DNA from: Flaviflexus salsibiostraticola
GTDB lineage: Bacteria > Actinomycetota > Actinomycetes > Actinomycetales > Actinomycetaceae
Length of the DNA: 64,000 bases
NCBI RefSeq assembly: GCF_003952265.1
Contig: NZ_CP034438.1
Location: 1,426,001-1,490,000, forward strand
Direction: 5' to 3'
Shown here: one piece after another, positions 43,655 through 52,611 of the stretch
Layout: each line of letters opens with the position of its first letter
How positions within the stretch are numbered: the first letter of the stretch is position 1
The notes under the pieces: model-generated
What the model was told of the DNA's origin: nothing
The model's input: only the letters and a program-made list of their open reading frames with translations
The model's database searches: none
Made by a program: the position numbers and the translations under genes

Positions 43655-46501
43655 TCAGCTTCCCTCCCCATCGGGGGAGAGCAGAGTCGCAATGTGGATC
43701 CCGTCCCTGCCCGCGAGGCTCTCAGCCTGTGTTCGACACGAGAATCCGTCCGCAAGGAACACCGCGTCCGGGTTCCCCCGAAGGGCCGGCATAAGGGCAT
43801 TCTCCGCGACCTGGCGGGAGATCTCCGCATGCCCCTTCTCCATACCGAAATTCCCGGCCATGCCGCAGCAGCCGGCCAGCTCGACAACCTCGGCGCCGGT
43901 GCGGGCGAGCAGTTCGGCGTCCGTGCGCCATCCCATGACCGAGTAGTGGTGGCAGTGCGGCTGGGCGACGATCGTCGTCCCGGACAGGTCCGGCAGAGTG
44001 AGCTTCTCCGGGCCAAGGGGGGCCGGGGCGAGAAGGAGCTCGGCGAGGGTGTACGTGTTCTCGGCGACGATGCGGCTGCGCGGATCATCGGCGAGCAGCT
44101 CCGGAAGATCGTCGCGGAGGACCGCCGTGCACGAGGGCTCGACGCCGACGATGGGGATGCCGTTCTTGGCGAACGGCGCGAGCTCACTCAGCAGCTCGGT
44201 CAGCTGGGCGCGGGCCCCATCGAGCTGGCCCGTCGTGATCCACGTCAGCCCGCAGCACACGGGCTTCTTCGGGACGAGCACGGTGTAGCCGGCGCCCTCG
44301 AGGACCTTGACCATGTGCTTCGCACCCTCGGTGTCGAGCGTCTCCGAGAAGGAGTCCGCCCACAGCATGACGTACCTACTGTGCTTCTTCTTCGCGGTGC
44401 TCGCCAGCCCCCTCTTCTTCGCCCAGCGGGAGAAGCGTTCGGTGGCGAGGGCGGGCATGGTCCGCTCGGCGTCCACTCCCGCGACGGTGAAGACAGCCCG
44501 CTTGATCGGGTCAACCCGCATGACACGGTTCGCGATCGCGGCGATGGGGGGAAGGATGGTTGCGAGGCTCGTCCAGCGCGGCAGCTGACCCAGCAGGTAG
44601 TGGAGCTTCGGCCGGATCTTCCCCTTGTGGGCGCGGTAGAGCACCTCGGACTTGTAGCGGGCAACATCGACGCCGCTTGGGCAGTCCCGCGAGCAGGCCT
44701 TGCAGGCCAGGCACAGATCGAGCGATTCGATGACCTCGTCGGAGCCCCAGTCGGCAATGAGGCGGCCGTTGGCGACCTCTTCGAGGATGCGGGCGCGGCC
44801 GCGGGTCACGTCCTTCTCATCCTTCGTCGCCTTGAAGGAGGGGCACATGAAGCCGCCGGGGATGTCGGCGCGGCAGGCGCCGACGCCCGTGCACCGGTGG
44901 ACCGCCGTCGCGAAGTCCCCGCCGTCCTCGGAATAGGCGAACCCGCCCCCCTTGACCCCGCCGCCGGTCAACGGCCGGGCGTAGGGCCTGCGAAGGTTCG
45001 CATCGAGCGGATCCGGGTCGACGATGATGCCGGGGTTGAGGGACCTGGCCGGGTCGAACAGGTTCTTCACCTGCGCGAAGAGCCCCATCATCTCCGGGCT
45101 GTACATCCGCTCGAGCAGCTCGGACCGGGCACGGCCGTCGCCGTGCTCGCCCGACAGCGAGCCGCCGTACGAAACGACGAGGTCCGCCGTGTCCTCGAGG
45201 AAGGCCCGTGTCTTCGGGACTCCGCTCGTGTCCGACAGCGGCATGTCGATTCGGACGTGGACGCAGCCATCGCCGAAGTGGCCGTAGAGGATGCCGTCGA
45301 CGTCATGGCGGGCCATGACCGCGGTCATGTCACGCAGGTACTCGCCGAGCCGCTCGGGCGGGACGGCGGAGTCCTCCCAGCCCGGCCACGCCTCGCGCCC
45401 GCGCGGCGAACGCCCGCCGAGACCGGCGCCATCGGCGCGGATCTTCCACAGCGCCTGCGCCTCGGGGCCCTGGGGCGCGATCCTGTACGAGTCTGTTCCT
45501 GCAGCCGCGAGCACCGCCTGGATCCGGTCGGCGACGATCTCGTCGGATTCGCCCTCGAAGGCGCCGACCTCGACCATGAGCCATCCCCCGCCGTCCGGCA
45601 ACGCCGGGACCCCGCCGCGGGCGCGCTCGACGATGTCGACGAGACGCCTGTCGAGACCCTCGACCGCGAGCGGCCTGAGGGGAAGGATGCGGGGAACGGC
45701 GTCGGCCGCACGGATCATGTCCTCATAGCCGAGGACGAGGAGGGTGGCGCCGGACGCGATCGGAACGAGGGAGACCTCGGCTTCGAGCACGGTTGCGAGA
45801 GTGCCCTCGCTGCCGACAAGGAGCTTGGCCAGGTCCCGTCCCCGCTCGGGGAGGAGGTGCTCGAGCGAGTACCCCGACACCTGCCGGGAGAACCTGCCGG
45901 AGTGGGTGCGGATGAGGGCGAGGTTCGCGTCGATGAGTTCGCTGAGGCCGGCGACCTGCGTGCCCTTCTCGGCCGTGCACTGCCGCCCCAGGCCATCGAC
46001 GACGTCGAGGCTCACGATATTGTCGGAGGTCTTGCCCCATGCGACCGCGTGCGGACCGCACGCGTTGTTGCCGATCATGCCGCCGATCGTGGCCCTGTTC
46101 GAGGTCGACGGGTCCGGACCGAACCGCAGCCCGTGGAGGGCCGCCTCCTTCTGGAGGGTGGTGAGGACGGTGCCCGGCTGGACGCGTGCCGTGCGGGCCT
46201 CCGGGTCGATCGAGATGACGCGATCGAGATGCCGGGACAGGTCGAGGACAAGGCCGGTGCCGATCGAGTTGCCGGCGACGGACGTGCCGCCGCCGCGCAC
46301 AGTGAGCGGCATGCCCTCCTCGCGGGCGAAGCTCTGCGCCGCGACGATGTCCTCGGATGAGCGCGGGAAAGCCACGATCTGGGGCACGACACGATAGTTC
46401 GACGCGTCCGTCGAGTACTCGGCACGGCGTCGCGTCCCGCTCTCAACCTCGCCGTCGAGAAGCCCCGAAAGCCTGTCTGCCACTGTCGCGATCGTCGTCA
46501 T
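43655..46501 (-). CDS. FAD- and Fe-S-containing oxidoreductase (D-lactate dehydrogenase/Dld type)
   Basis: The 948-residue protein has an N-terminal FAD-binding PCMH domain (LTVRGGGTSVAGNSIG near residue 63, GRATIGG-like NRATIGGMIGNNACG), a FAD-oxidase C-terminal domain (GEHGDGRARSELL near 450), then two 4Fe-4S motifs (CLACKACSRDCPSGVD near 604) and CCG domains (KPVCCGLTW, LAGCCGMAGNFG). Such fusions oxidise D-lactate or another 2-hydroxy acid and pass electrons to quinone. No membrane segment is seen, so it would be peripheral. Confidence 0.85.
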   Translation of the reverse strand: MTTIATVADRLSGLLDGEVESGTRRRAEYSTDASNYRVVPQIVAFPRSSEDIVAAQSFAREEGMPLTVRGGGTSVAGNSIGTGLVLDLSRHLDRVISIDPEARTARVQPGTVLTTLQKEAALHGLRFGPDPSTSNRATIGGMIGNNACGPHAVAWGKTSDNIVSLDVVDGLGRQCTAEKGTQVAGLSELIDANLALIRTHSGRFSRQVSGYSLEHLLPERGRDLAKLLVGSEGTLATVLEAEVSLVPIASGATLLVLGYEDMIRAADAVPRILPLRPLAVEGLDRRLVDIVERARGGVPALPDGGGWLMVEVGAFEGESDEIVADRIQAVLAAAGTDSYRIAPQGPEAQALWKIRADGAGLGGRSPRGREAWPGWEDSAVPPERLGEYLRDMTAVMARHDVDGILYGHFGDGCVHVRIDMPLSDTSGVPKTRAFLEDTADLVVSYGGSLSGEHGDGRARSELLERMYSPEMMGLFAQVKNLFDPARSLNPGIIVDPDPLDANLRRPYARPLTGGGVKGGGFAYSEDGGDFATAVHRCTGVGACRADIPGGFMCPSFKATKDEKDVTRGRARILEEVANGRLIADWGSDEVIESLDLCLACKACSRDCPSGVDVARYKSEVLYRAHKGKIRPKLHYLLGQLPRWTSLATILPPIAAIANRVMRVDPIKRAVFTVAGVDAERTMPALATERFSRWAKKRGLASTAKKKHSRYVMLWADSFSETLDTEGAKHMVKVLEGAGYTVLVPKKPVCCGLTWITTGQLDGARAQLTELLSELAPFAKNGIPIVGVEPSCTAVLRDDLPELLADDPRSRIVAENTYTLAELLLAPAPLGPEKLTLPDLSGTTIVAQPHCHHYSVMGWRTDAELLARTGAEVVELAGCCGMAGNFGMEKGHAEISRQVAENALMPALRGNPDAVFLADGFSCRTQAESLAGRDGIHIATLLSPDGEGS

Positions 46502-46541
46502 GGCCTAAGTGTGTCACAGGAGAAACGGCCAGTACCGGGCA

Positions 46542-46766
46542 CTACATCCTGCGGACAGCGATGAGCGGACATCCCCGACATCCGACCGGCACGGCGGCCT
46601 TCTCGTCGAGTGCGGCGCAGGCGCTGCGGCAGCGATCATCGACCAGGCCGAGACGCTCACGGTGATCGATGGCGATGCGGACGAGCTCAGGGTCCACCAT
46701 GGCGGTCCGGGCGACCGACGCGACGCTCCCGCCCCGCGTCAGCGCACTCAGCACCCGCGATTTCAC
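46542..46766 (-). CDS. FeoC-like small cysteine-rich winged-helix protein
   Basis: The 74-residue product starts at an ATG overlapping the feoB stop (ATGA). The N-terminal 45 residues (SRVLSALTRGGSVASVARTAMVDPELVRIAI) look like a small winged helix, and the C-terminus has four cysteines (DRCRSACAAL then VGCRGCPLI), consistent with an Fe-S or metal site as in FeoC. The position after feoB supports this. Its sequence is divergent, so I leave the symbol out. Confidence 0.65.
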   Translation of the reverse strand: MKSRVLSALTRGGSVASVARTAMVDPELVRIAIDHRERLGLVDDRCRSACAALDEKAAVPVGCRGCPLIAVRRM

Positions 46767-48769
46767 AGCAGCGCCCCGATCTGGAAGACGGCGACGGCGA
46801 GCAACCAGGCAAGGACGAGCTGGACCCCGAACGCGCCCACCGTCATCTTCGTTCCGAGGATCCGGCGCTGCTCGGCGAGGGTCGCGACGCAGGGTGTGTA
46901 CGCGAGGACGAAGACGAGGAAGGCGAGGGCGGCGGCTCCACCGTGGCCGCCGGAGGATTCATCGAAGTCGGCCCGAAGGCGCGCTCCGAGATCTGATCCT
47001 TCAGCATCGTCATAGGAGTTCTCAGCAGGCTCGTCGACCTGGTAGGACTGCGACAGCGCCGCCACGACAGTCTCTTTGGCGACGAAGCCCGTCATGAGGG
47101 CGGCCGAGGCGTGCCAGTCGTCGAAGCCCGCGGGGGCGAAGACTGGTGCCACGGTCTCGGCGATCTCGGCGTAGAGCGAGTCCGCGACCGGCACATCGCC
47201 AATGCTGTGGTCGCCCGAGACGGGGATCGCCATGAGGCCCCACATGAGGGTGAGCATGACGATGATTGTCACGCCCGCACCCTTGAGGAAGGCGAAGGCC
47301 CTGCGTGCCGCCGAGCCGGCGACCGTGAGCACCCGCGGCTTCTGGTAGGCGGGCAGGATGAGGAGAAGGGGGTCCGTGCTCGAATCGTCCTTGAAGATCA
47401 CCTTGAGCAGCAGTCCGCCGGCGATGACGAGGAGGACAGAGGCGACATACATACCGAATACGACCGTGCCGGCGTGGTCCGGGAAGAAGGTGGCGGCGAT
47501 GAGGATGTAGACCGTCAGCCGCGCCGCGCAGGAGGTGAGCGGGATGAGGAGCGCCGTCACCGTTCGGTGAGCCGAGTTGGGGAGAGCCTTTGTCGCCGCT
47601 AGCGCAGGCACGTTGCATCCGAAACCGACAATGAGGGGAAGTACGGCCCGTCCGTCCAGACCGATCGCCCGCATGAGTCTGTCGGCCAGCAGTGCGGCCC
47701 GGGCGAGATAACCCGAATCTTCGAGCAGGGCGAGCGCGAAGAACATGATGAACATGAGCGGAACGAATGAGAAGACGACGCCCGCACCGGCCAGCACGCC
47801 GTCGATGAGAAGGGATTCGACCCAGGTCTCCCCAAGTCCGACGGCTCCCGTGATCGCGAGCGCCGCGGTTGTCAGCGGCCCGCCGACGAATCCCTCCGTC
47901 CAGTCCATGACCGGCGCGACGACGCTCGTCGTCAGTTCGAACAGTCCCCACAGCACCGCGAGGAGGGCGGCGACTCCGGCGATCGGGTGGAGGAGCACGC
48001 GGTCGACGCGGTCCGAGAACGTCGTCTCAACTCGGGGGCTCGAGGCGCCGAGCCGGGAGGTGACAACTTCGACCCAGGTGAAGACGTCATCGGCATCGGC
48101 CAGAAGCTCGGCAAGTGTGGCGGCATCCGATGGCGTTGCGGTCGACAGCGAGCAGCATTCTCCTCCGTCGGCGCACGTGCACGCCTTCGCGTCGGGACCA
48201 AGCAGGCGGGGTTCGATCTGGAGGCCGGTTCGGATCGCCGCCGTCAGGTCGTCCAGACCCTCGCCCTGGCGGGGGTTGATCTCGACGACGGGGACACCGA
48301 GGACTCCCCCCATCGCCGCCGCGTCGACCTCGACACCTTCGCTCCGCGCAACGTCGACCATCGACAGCGCCACAACGACGGGGTGGCCGGCCTTGGACAG
48401 CTGGCCGAGCAGGTAGAGCGAGCGTGAGAGCGCGGTGGCGTCGAGCACGGCGACGACCAGGTCCGGTGCATGACCCTCGATGCCGCCGACGAGAAGGTCG
48501 GTCACGACCTTCTCGTCGGCCGAGCGCGCGAGGAGGGAATAGGTACCGGGCGAGTCGATGACGGTCAGGGGCTGTCCGTCGATGCTCCATCCACCCGTCG
48601 TCAGGTCGACGGTCGTGCCCGGCGCGTTGCGGATCTCCTGCCGCGCGCCGGTGAGCCGGTTGAAGAGGGTCGACTTGCCGACGTTGGGGTTGCCGACAAG
48701 AAGAACTGAGGGGCTTCCGACGATCGTCGCGACGCGGGAGTCTCCAGGCTCGCAGTGAGAGCAGCTCAT
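46763..48769 (-). CDS. feoB: Ferrous iron transporter FeoB
   Basis: From the ATG at 48769, which overlaps the feoA stop (ATGA), the protein has 668 residues. It begins with a cysteine/histidine tail (MSCSHCEPG), then the G domain (GNPNVGKSTLFNRLTGA, APGTTVD, DSPGTYSL), followed by Gate motifs and about eight membrane segments (GFGCNVPALAATKAL, PLTSCAARLTVYIL). It imports Fe2+. A longer upstream frame overlaps feoA and is not the start. Confidence 0.93.
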   Translation of the reverse strand: MSCSHCEPGDSRVATIVGSPSVLLVGNPNVGKSTLFNRLTGARQEIRNAPGTTVDLTTGGWSIDGQPLTVIDSPGTYSLLARSADEKVVTDLLVGGIEGHAPDLVVAVLDATALSRSLYLLGQLSKAGHPVVVALSMVDVARSEGVEVDAAAMGGVLGVPVVEINPRQGEGLDDLTAAIRTGLQIEPRLLGPDAKACTCADGGECCSLSTATPSDAATLAELLADADDVFTWVEVVTSRLGASSPRVETTFSDRVDRVLLHPIAGVAALLAVLWGLFELTTSVVAPVMDWTEGFVGGPLTTAALAITGAVGLGETWVESLLIDGVLAGAGVVFSFVPLMFIMFFALALLEDSGYLARAALLADRLMRAIGLDGRAVLPLIVGFGCNVPALAATKALPNSAHRTVTALLIPLTSCAARLTVYILIAATFFPDHAGTVVFGMYVASVLLVIAGGLLLKVIFKDDSSTDPLLLILPAYQKPRVLTVAGSAARRAFAFLKGAGVTIIVMLTLMWGLMAIPVSGDHSIGDVPVADSLYAEIAETVAPVFAPAGFDDWHASAALMTGFVAKETVVAALSQSYQVDEPAENSYDDAEGSDLGARLRADFDESSGGHGGAAALAFLVFVLAYTPCVATLAEQRRILGTKMTVGAFGVQLVLAWLLAVAVFQIGALL

Positions 48770-49014
48770 GACATGCTCCTCGGCATGGGGACGCCCTCGA
48801 GGGGCTCTACGAGGATGTGGGAGGCTGATGCTCGGTCGAGGGCGAGCCGAGTGCCGGCCACATCGACCACGGTCCCGCCGAACAGCGTGCGCTGGGTGAT
48901 GCGAACGACGGAACCGGGACGCAGCCCCAACTCCCGTGCGCGGAGGCGATCGGCTGAGATCCCCAGCGAGACGACTCGGGCCTGCTGGCGCAGCGGCCAT
49001 GAACTGAGCTTCAT
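48766..49014 (-). CDS. feoA: Ferrous iron transport protein A
   Basis: The 82-residue protein has the FeoA SH3-like pattern (ADRLRARELGLRPGSVVRITQR). It stimulates FeoB. First gene of the feoA-feoB-feoC operon, nine bases from the iron box. Confidence 0.88.
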   Translation of the reverse strand: MKLSSWPLRQQARVVSLGISADRLRARELGLRPGSVVRITQRTLFGGTVVDVAGTRLALDRASASHILVEPLEGVPMPRSMS

Positions 49015-49023
49015 ACCTCAATG

Positions 49024-49042
49024 TTAGGTATGGCTAACCAAC
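49024..49042. promoter_or_regulatory. DtxR/IdeR-type iron box upstream of feoA
   Basis: TTAGGTATGGCTAACCAAC matches 15 of 19 positions of the consensus TWAGGTTAGSCTAACCTWA as I know it. Fe2+-bound DtxR/IdeR would sit at the feo promoter and shut it down when iron is plentiful. Confidence 0.75.
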
Positions 49043-49193
49043 GTTGTGAGGGACCTTAGTCAGGCTTTTCCTGTGACTAATAACCTTGCCCGGTAGACTC
49101 GCGACAGAGACTCGCCCGACATCCGGCACCATGACGCCAGCAGTCATATGCTGGGCCCGCTCGCGCCTCGCTGTGGTTCTTTGAATGACGGAA

Positions 49194-50294
49194 CTAACGC
49201 CGGACCCGGGCAGACCCTCCTTCTGCGAGTCGAAGAACTTCTTCTCTTGTCGCCATTGAGGTATCTCCAGGTGTGGTCATCGCGAGCGCGCCATGCGCCG
49301 CTCCGTATTCGACTGCCTTCGCGATCGGCTCCCCTTCGAGCAGCCCGTAAATCAGACCTGAAGCAAACGAATCCCCACCACCGACGCGGTCGAAGATCTC
49401 CATATCGGGTCGGTGAATCGACTCGACGAGACCGTCATCTTTGGACCATGCAACCGCACCCCAGTCGTTCCTCGAGGCCGACCTCACAGAACGCATAGTC
49501 GTTCCGACGGCTTTAAAATTGGGGAACTGCTCCGTCGCGTTCTCAATCATGCGATGGAAGGAATCGACTTCAAGCGAAGTGAGAGCATCGTCAACTCCCT
49601 CGATTTCGAGACCCAGACAAGCCGTGAAGTCCTCCTCATTGCCGATCATGACATCGATGTAGGGCGCGATCGCGCGGTTGACCTCCTGGGCGCGTTGGAT
49701 ACCACCAATCGAGCGCCAAAGCGACGGTCGATAGTTGAGGTCGTACGACACCACGGTGCCATGCCTGCGAGCGGCTTGGACCGCTTCGAGGACAACATCC
49801 GCCGTACTCTCCGATAGTGCGGCGTAGATGCCGCCCGTGTGGAACCAGCGAGCACCGAGTTCTCCGAACACGTGCTCCCAGTCGATATCTCCGACTTTGA
49901 GCTGTGAGGCGGCGGTGTGACCTCGGTCTGAGACTCCAACCGCGCCCCGCACACCGAATCCACGCTCGGTGAAGTTCAGACCATTGCGGCTCTGTCTGCC
50001 GATGCCGTCATCTTCGACCCACTTGATGAGTGACGTGTCCACGCCACCCTGATACACGAAATCCTCGATGAGTCGACCGACTCCGTTATCCACAAGTGCG
50101 GTGACGATGGCGGAGCGCTTCCTGAAACACCGATGCAGGCCTCGCGCGACGTTGTACTCACCTCCGCCCTCCCAAGCCATAAATGTGCGAGCAGTGTGCA
50201 CACGAGCATCACCGGGGTCGAGCCGGAGCATGACCTCTCCGAGTGACACGATGTCATAGGCAACGCGGTCGGCCGGCCGCAATTCAAAAGGCAT
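49194..50294 (-). CDS. PfkB-family sugar kinase (2-keto-3-deoxygluconate kinase-like), first copy
   Basis: The 366-residue protein has the PfkB N-terminus (SLGEVMLRLDPGD, GGGEYNVARGL) and the C-terminal ATP/catalytic motif DRVGGGDSFASGLIYG, where the aspartate is the base; the usual GAGD reads GGGD. The kinases next to KDPG aldolases phosphorylate 2-keto-3-deoxy sugar acids. It ends the minus-strand sugar-acid operon, three bases after the aldolase. A weak hairpin at 49137-49154 may terminate it. Confidence 0.85.
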   Translation of the reverse strand: MPFELRPADRVAYDIVSLGEVMLRLDPGDARVHTARTFMAWEGGGEYNVARGLHRCFRKRSAIVTALVDNGVGRLIEDFVYQGGVDTSLIKWVEDDGIGRQSRNGLNFTERGFGVRGAVGVSDRGHTAASQLKVGDIDWEHVFGELGARWFHTGGIYAALSESTADVVLEAVQAARRHGTVVSYDLNYRPSLWRSIGGIQRAQEVNRAIAPYIDVMIGNEEDFTACLGLEIEGVDDALTSLEVDSFHRMIENATEQFPNFKAVGTTMRSVRSASRNDWGAVAWSKDDGLVESIHRPDMEIFDRVGGGDSFASGLIYGLLEGEPIAKAVEYGAAHGALAMTTPGDTSMATREEVLRLAEGGSARVRR

Positions 50295-50297
50295 TGT

Positions 50298-50933
50298 TCA
50301 GTCCTTCCGTAGGGAATTCGCAAGGGACACTGCATCGCGGCAGAGCCCCTCAATGGTCGTGAAGTCACCCTCGGCAATCGCTCGCTGCGGAACCATCCAC
50401 GAACCACCGACGGCAAGCACCTGAGAGAGTGACAGGTATTCGTGAAGGTTTCGCTCCGAGATCCCGCCTGTCGGCATGAAACGCAGCTGGCCAAATGGGC
50501 CGCTGTACGCTTTGATGGCTGCCGCCCCACCGTTCGCTTCGGCGGGGAAGAACTTGACCACCGACAGCCCGCGGCTGATTGCAGCCGTCATCTCCGTTGC
50601 TGATGTTGCCCCAGGAAATACTCGGACACCGCGCCCCTGACAGTATTCGACAACATCGTCGGCAAGGCCTGGCGACACGATGAACTCTGCTCCCGCCTCC
50701 AGTGCCTGCTCTGCCTGGGCGACTGAGAGCACGGTTCCGGCGCCCACCACCATCTCTGAATTCTGAGACATTGCACGGATCGCATCGGGGGCGGCGGCAG
50801 TCCGGAATGTCACCTCAGCAACTGGAAGTTCGCCCGCCACCATCGCGTCCGCGAGTCTCGCCGCGTTGGCGGCATCGTCGATGACGACGACTGGTACAAG
50901 TTTTGCTCGGGCAAAGATCTCTTCGACCTGCAT
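50298..50933 (-). CDS. eda: KDPG aldolase (2-keto-3-deoxy-6-phosphogluconate aldolase)
   Basis: From the ATG at 50933, with AGAGGAG upstream, the protein has 211 residues. It has the catalytic glutamate in VAEVTFRT, GAGTVLS, and the Schiff-base lysine in VVKFFPAEANGG, the true KDPG-aldolase pattern. It cleaves KDPG to pyruvate and glyceraldehyde-3-phosphate. The upstream extension in this frame is low-complexity and not real. Confidence 0.88.
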   Translation of the reverse strand: MQVEEIFARAKLVPVVVIDDAANAARLADAMVAGELPVAEVTFRTAAAPDAIRAMSQNSEMVVGAGTVLSVAQAEQALEAGAEFIVSPGLADDVVEYCQGRGVRVFPGATSATEMTAAISRGLSVVKFFPAEANGGAAAIKAYSGPFGQLRFMPTGGISERNLHEYLSLSQVLAVGGSWMVPQRAIAEGDFTTIEGLCRDAVSLANSLRKD

Positions 50934-50959
50934 GGAAACTCCTCTGGTCAATGGATACC

Positions 50960-51916
50960 TCAACGTTCGACGCTTCCGCTGCGGACTGCGTCCTGAGCTC
51001 TGGATTCGAGTGTGGTCAGCTCTCTCCGTGTCGGGAGACCTTCCCAGTCGCCGTCGATGCCGACAATGATTCCGCCCAGTGTGTGAGCTCTCTTGAGACG
51101 CTGCTCGACAGCCCGTCCCTCGATCCATGCCGACAGGTAGCCTGCAACAAATGCGTCACCCGCTCCGATGGGGTCGACTGCCTGGACGACGTCATTGGGC
51201 ACCGCGCTGACGCCGTCCGCAGTCAGAGCTCTTGCCAAGTGGGATGACTTCCAGACAACCTCTCTTACACCCATGCCGGACATCTTCTCCAAAGCCAGCG
51301 ATGGGTCACCTTCTCCGGTGACGACCTCAAACTCGTCCGTCCCACCGAATACGATGTCAGCCTGGCGTGCCAGATCTGACAGAACGGGCCGCGCCGCCTC
51401 GACATCCCACAGTCTCCGCCGGAAGTTGATATCGAAGGAGACAACGATGCCCCTCTCCCTGGCTTCACGGACGGCCTCGGTGACTGTGGCGCGAGCGATG
51501 TCACCGAGTGCGGGGGTGATGCCTGTGACGTGTAGAAGCTTGGGCTGTTCAGCCAACGCATTCGTTACCTGCTCAGCTGAGAAGATCCTGCCGGCCGATC
51601 CGGAACGATGGTAGTCAACGCGTTTCGTTTCGAGGCTGACTCTCCTGGATACGAGAAGTCCCGTCGGTTCCGATCGCATGACGACATGGTCAACACCGAC
51701 GTTCTCTCCACGGAGAGTCTTGAGGATTCCTTCACCGAAAGTGTCCTGTCCCAGACTGCCGACCCACTGGACCTGATGACCAAGCCGAGCTAGAGCGATG
51801 GATACGTTCGCCTCCGCCCCAGCGAGTGACGGGGTGACCGTTGTTCCGACTCCGAATTGCCCCGAGAATCGCAGGGTTCCCATCACTTCACCCAAGGTGA
51901 CAACATCAGGGCTCAT
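50960..51916 (-). CDS. PfkB-family sugar kinase (KDG kinase), second copy
   Basis: From the ATG at 51916, after a GAGGAGA site, the protein has 318 residues, close to KdgK. It begins VTLGEVMGTLRFSG and has LAGAEANVSIALARLG and the intact GAGDAFVAGYL near residue 258. The neighbouring GGGD copy differs and is longer, so the pair is not a recent duplication. It probably phosphorylates 2-keto-3-deoxygluconate. Confidence 0.85.
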   Translation of the reverse strand: MSPDVVTLGEVMGTLRFSGQFGVGTTVTPSLAGAEANVSIALARLGHQVQWVGSLGQDTFGEGILKTLRGENVGVDHVVMRSEPTGLLVSRRVSLETKRVDYHRSGSAGRIFSAEQVTNALAEQPKLLHVTGITPALGDIARATVTEAVREARERGIVVSFDINFRRRLWDVEAARPVLSDLARQADIVFGGTDEFEVVTGEGDPSLALEKMSGMGVREVVWKSSHLARALTADGVSAVPNDVVQAVDPIGAGDAFVAGYLSAWIEGRAVEQRLKRAHTLGGIIVGIDGDWEGLPTRRELTTLESRAQDAVRSGSVER

Positions 51917-52002
51917 TGTTCTCCTCATAACTAGCTGATCGTCCAGGGCGTTCGTCAGCTTCTGTTCACGATCGCCGCATGGCCGTATTGGACGCCGCTC
52001 TT

Positions 52003-52611
52003 TCAATCGCTCTGTCCGGCATCCCATGCATCAACGAAAGCTCGTGCACGATCGGAGATCGTGGTCCAGTCGCCCGCAAGTACGACAGGCTCAGACACAA
52101 GCGCTGAGCCGACCCCAACACCGGCACATCCCAATCGTGAATAGATTTCGGTCTCGTCGATGCCCACGCCGCCCGTTGGCAGGAGCGGGATATCCGGCAT
52201 CGGGTCTTTGATTGCTTTGATGTAGGCGGGTCCCCCGACGGATCCCGCTGGGAACACCTTCACTGCTCTGACCGCCGGATGACGAAAAACGGACTCGATT
52301 TCGGTAGGGCTCAACGCGCCAGGATAGACGGGAATGCCCATCTCATCGGCAGCTTCAAGTACATCCATGTCAGTTGTCGGAGTGACGAAGAACTTCGCAC
52401 CAGCCTCACCGGCTGCTCGGGCTCCACCCCCCGTCCGCACAGTCCCAGCACCGACGGTGACGGTCGTGTCAGATGCCCAGCGCTCGATGAACTCAAGTGA
52501 CCCCGGCGTCGGAAGCGTCACCTCAACGTTGCTGACACCGCCTTCTCGGAGCGCCACCATCAATTCATCGGGCGGGCTCATTGAGCGAAGACGGATAATC
52601 GCGACGATCAT
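52003..52611 (-). CDS. KDPG-family aldolase (2-keto-3-deoxy-6-phosphogalactonate aldolase-like), second copy
   Basis: The 202-residue protein has the same fold (VEVTLPTPG, VGAGTVRTGG, lysine in VKVFPAGSVGGPAYIKAI), but its signatures TLPTPG and KVFPAGSVGG are nearer to the DgoA-type aldolase than to the eda copy 1 kb away. It overlaps the tctA stop (ATGA). It may handle the galactonate epimer. Confidence 0.8.
   Translation of the reverse strand: MIVAIIRLRSMSPPDELMVALREGGVSNVEVTLPTPGSLEFIERWASDTTVTVGAGTVRTGGGARAAGEAGAKFFVTPTTDMDVLEAADEMGIPVYPGALSPTEIESVFRHPAVRAVKVFPAGSVGGPAYIKAIKDPMPDIPLLPTGGVGIDETEIYSRLGCAGVGVGSALVSEPVVLAGDWTTISDRARAFVDAWDAGQSD

Noticed and set aside
43052..46360. 1102-codon plus-strand frame
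   Set aside because: It is an antisense shadow of the Fe-S oxidoreductase and RAMA genes, caused by high GC content; no start signal and no motif.
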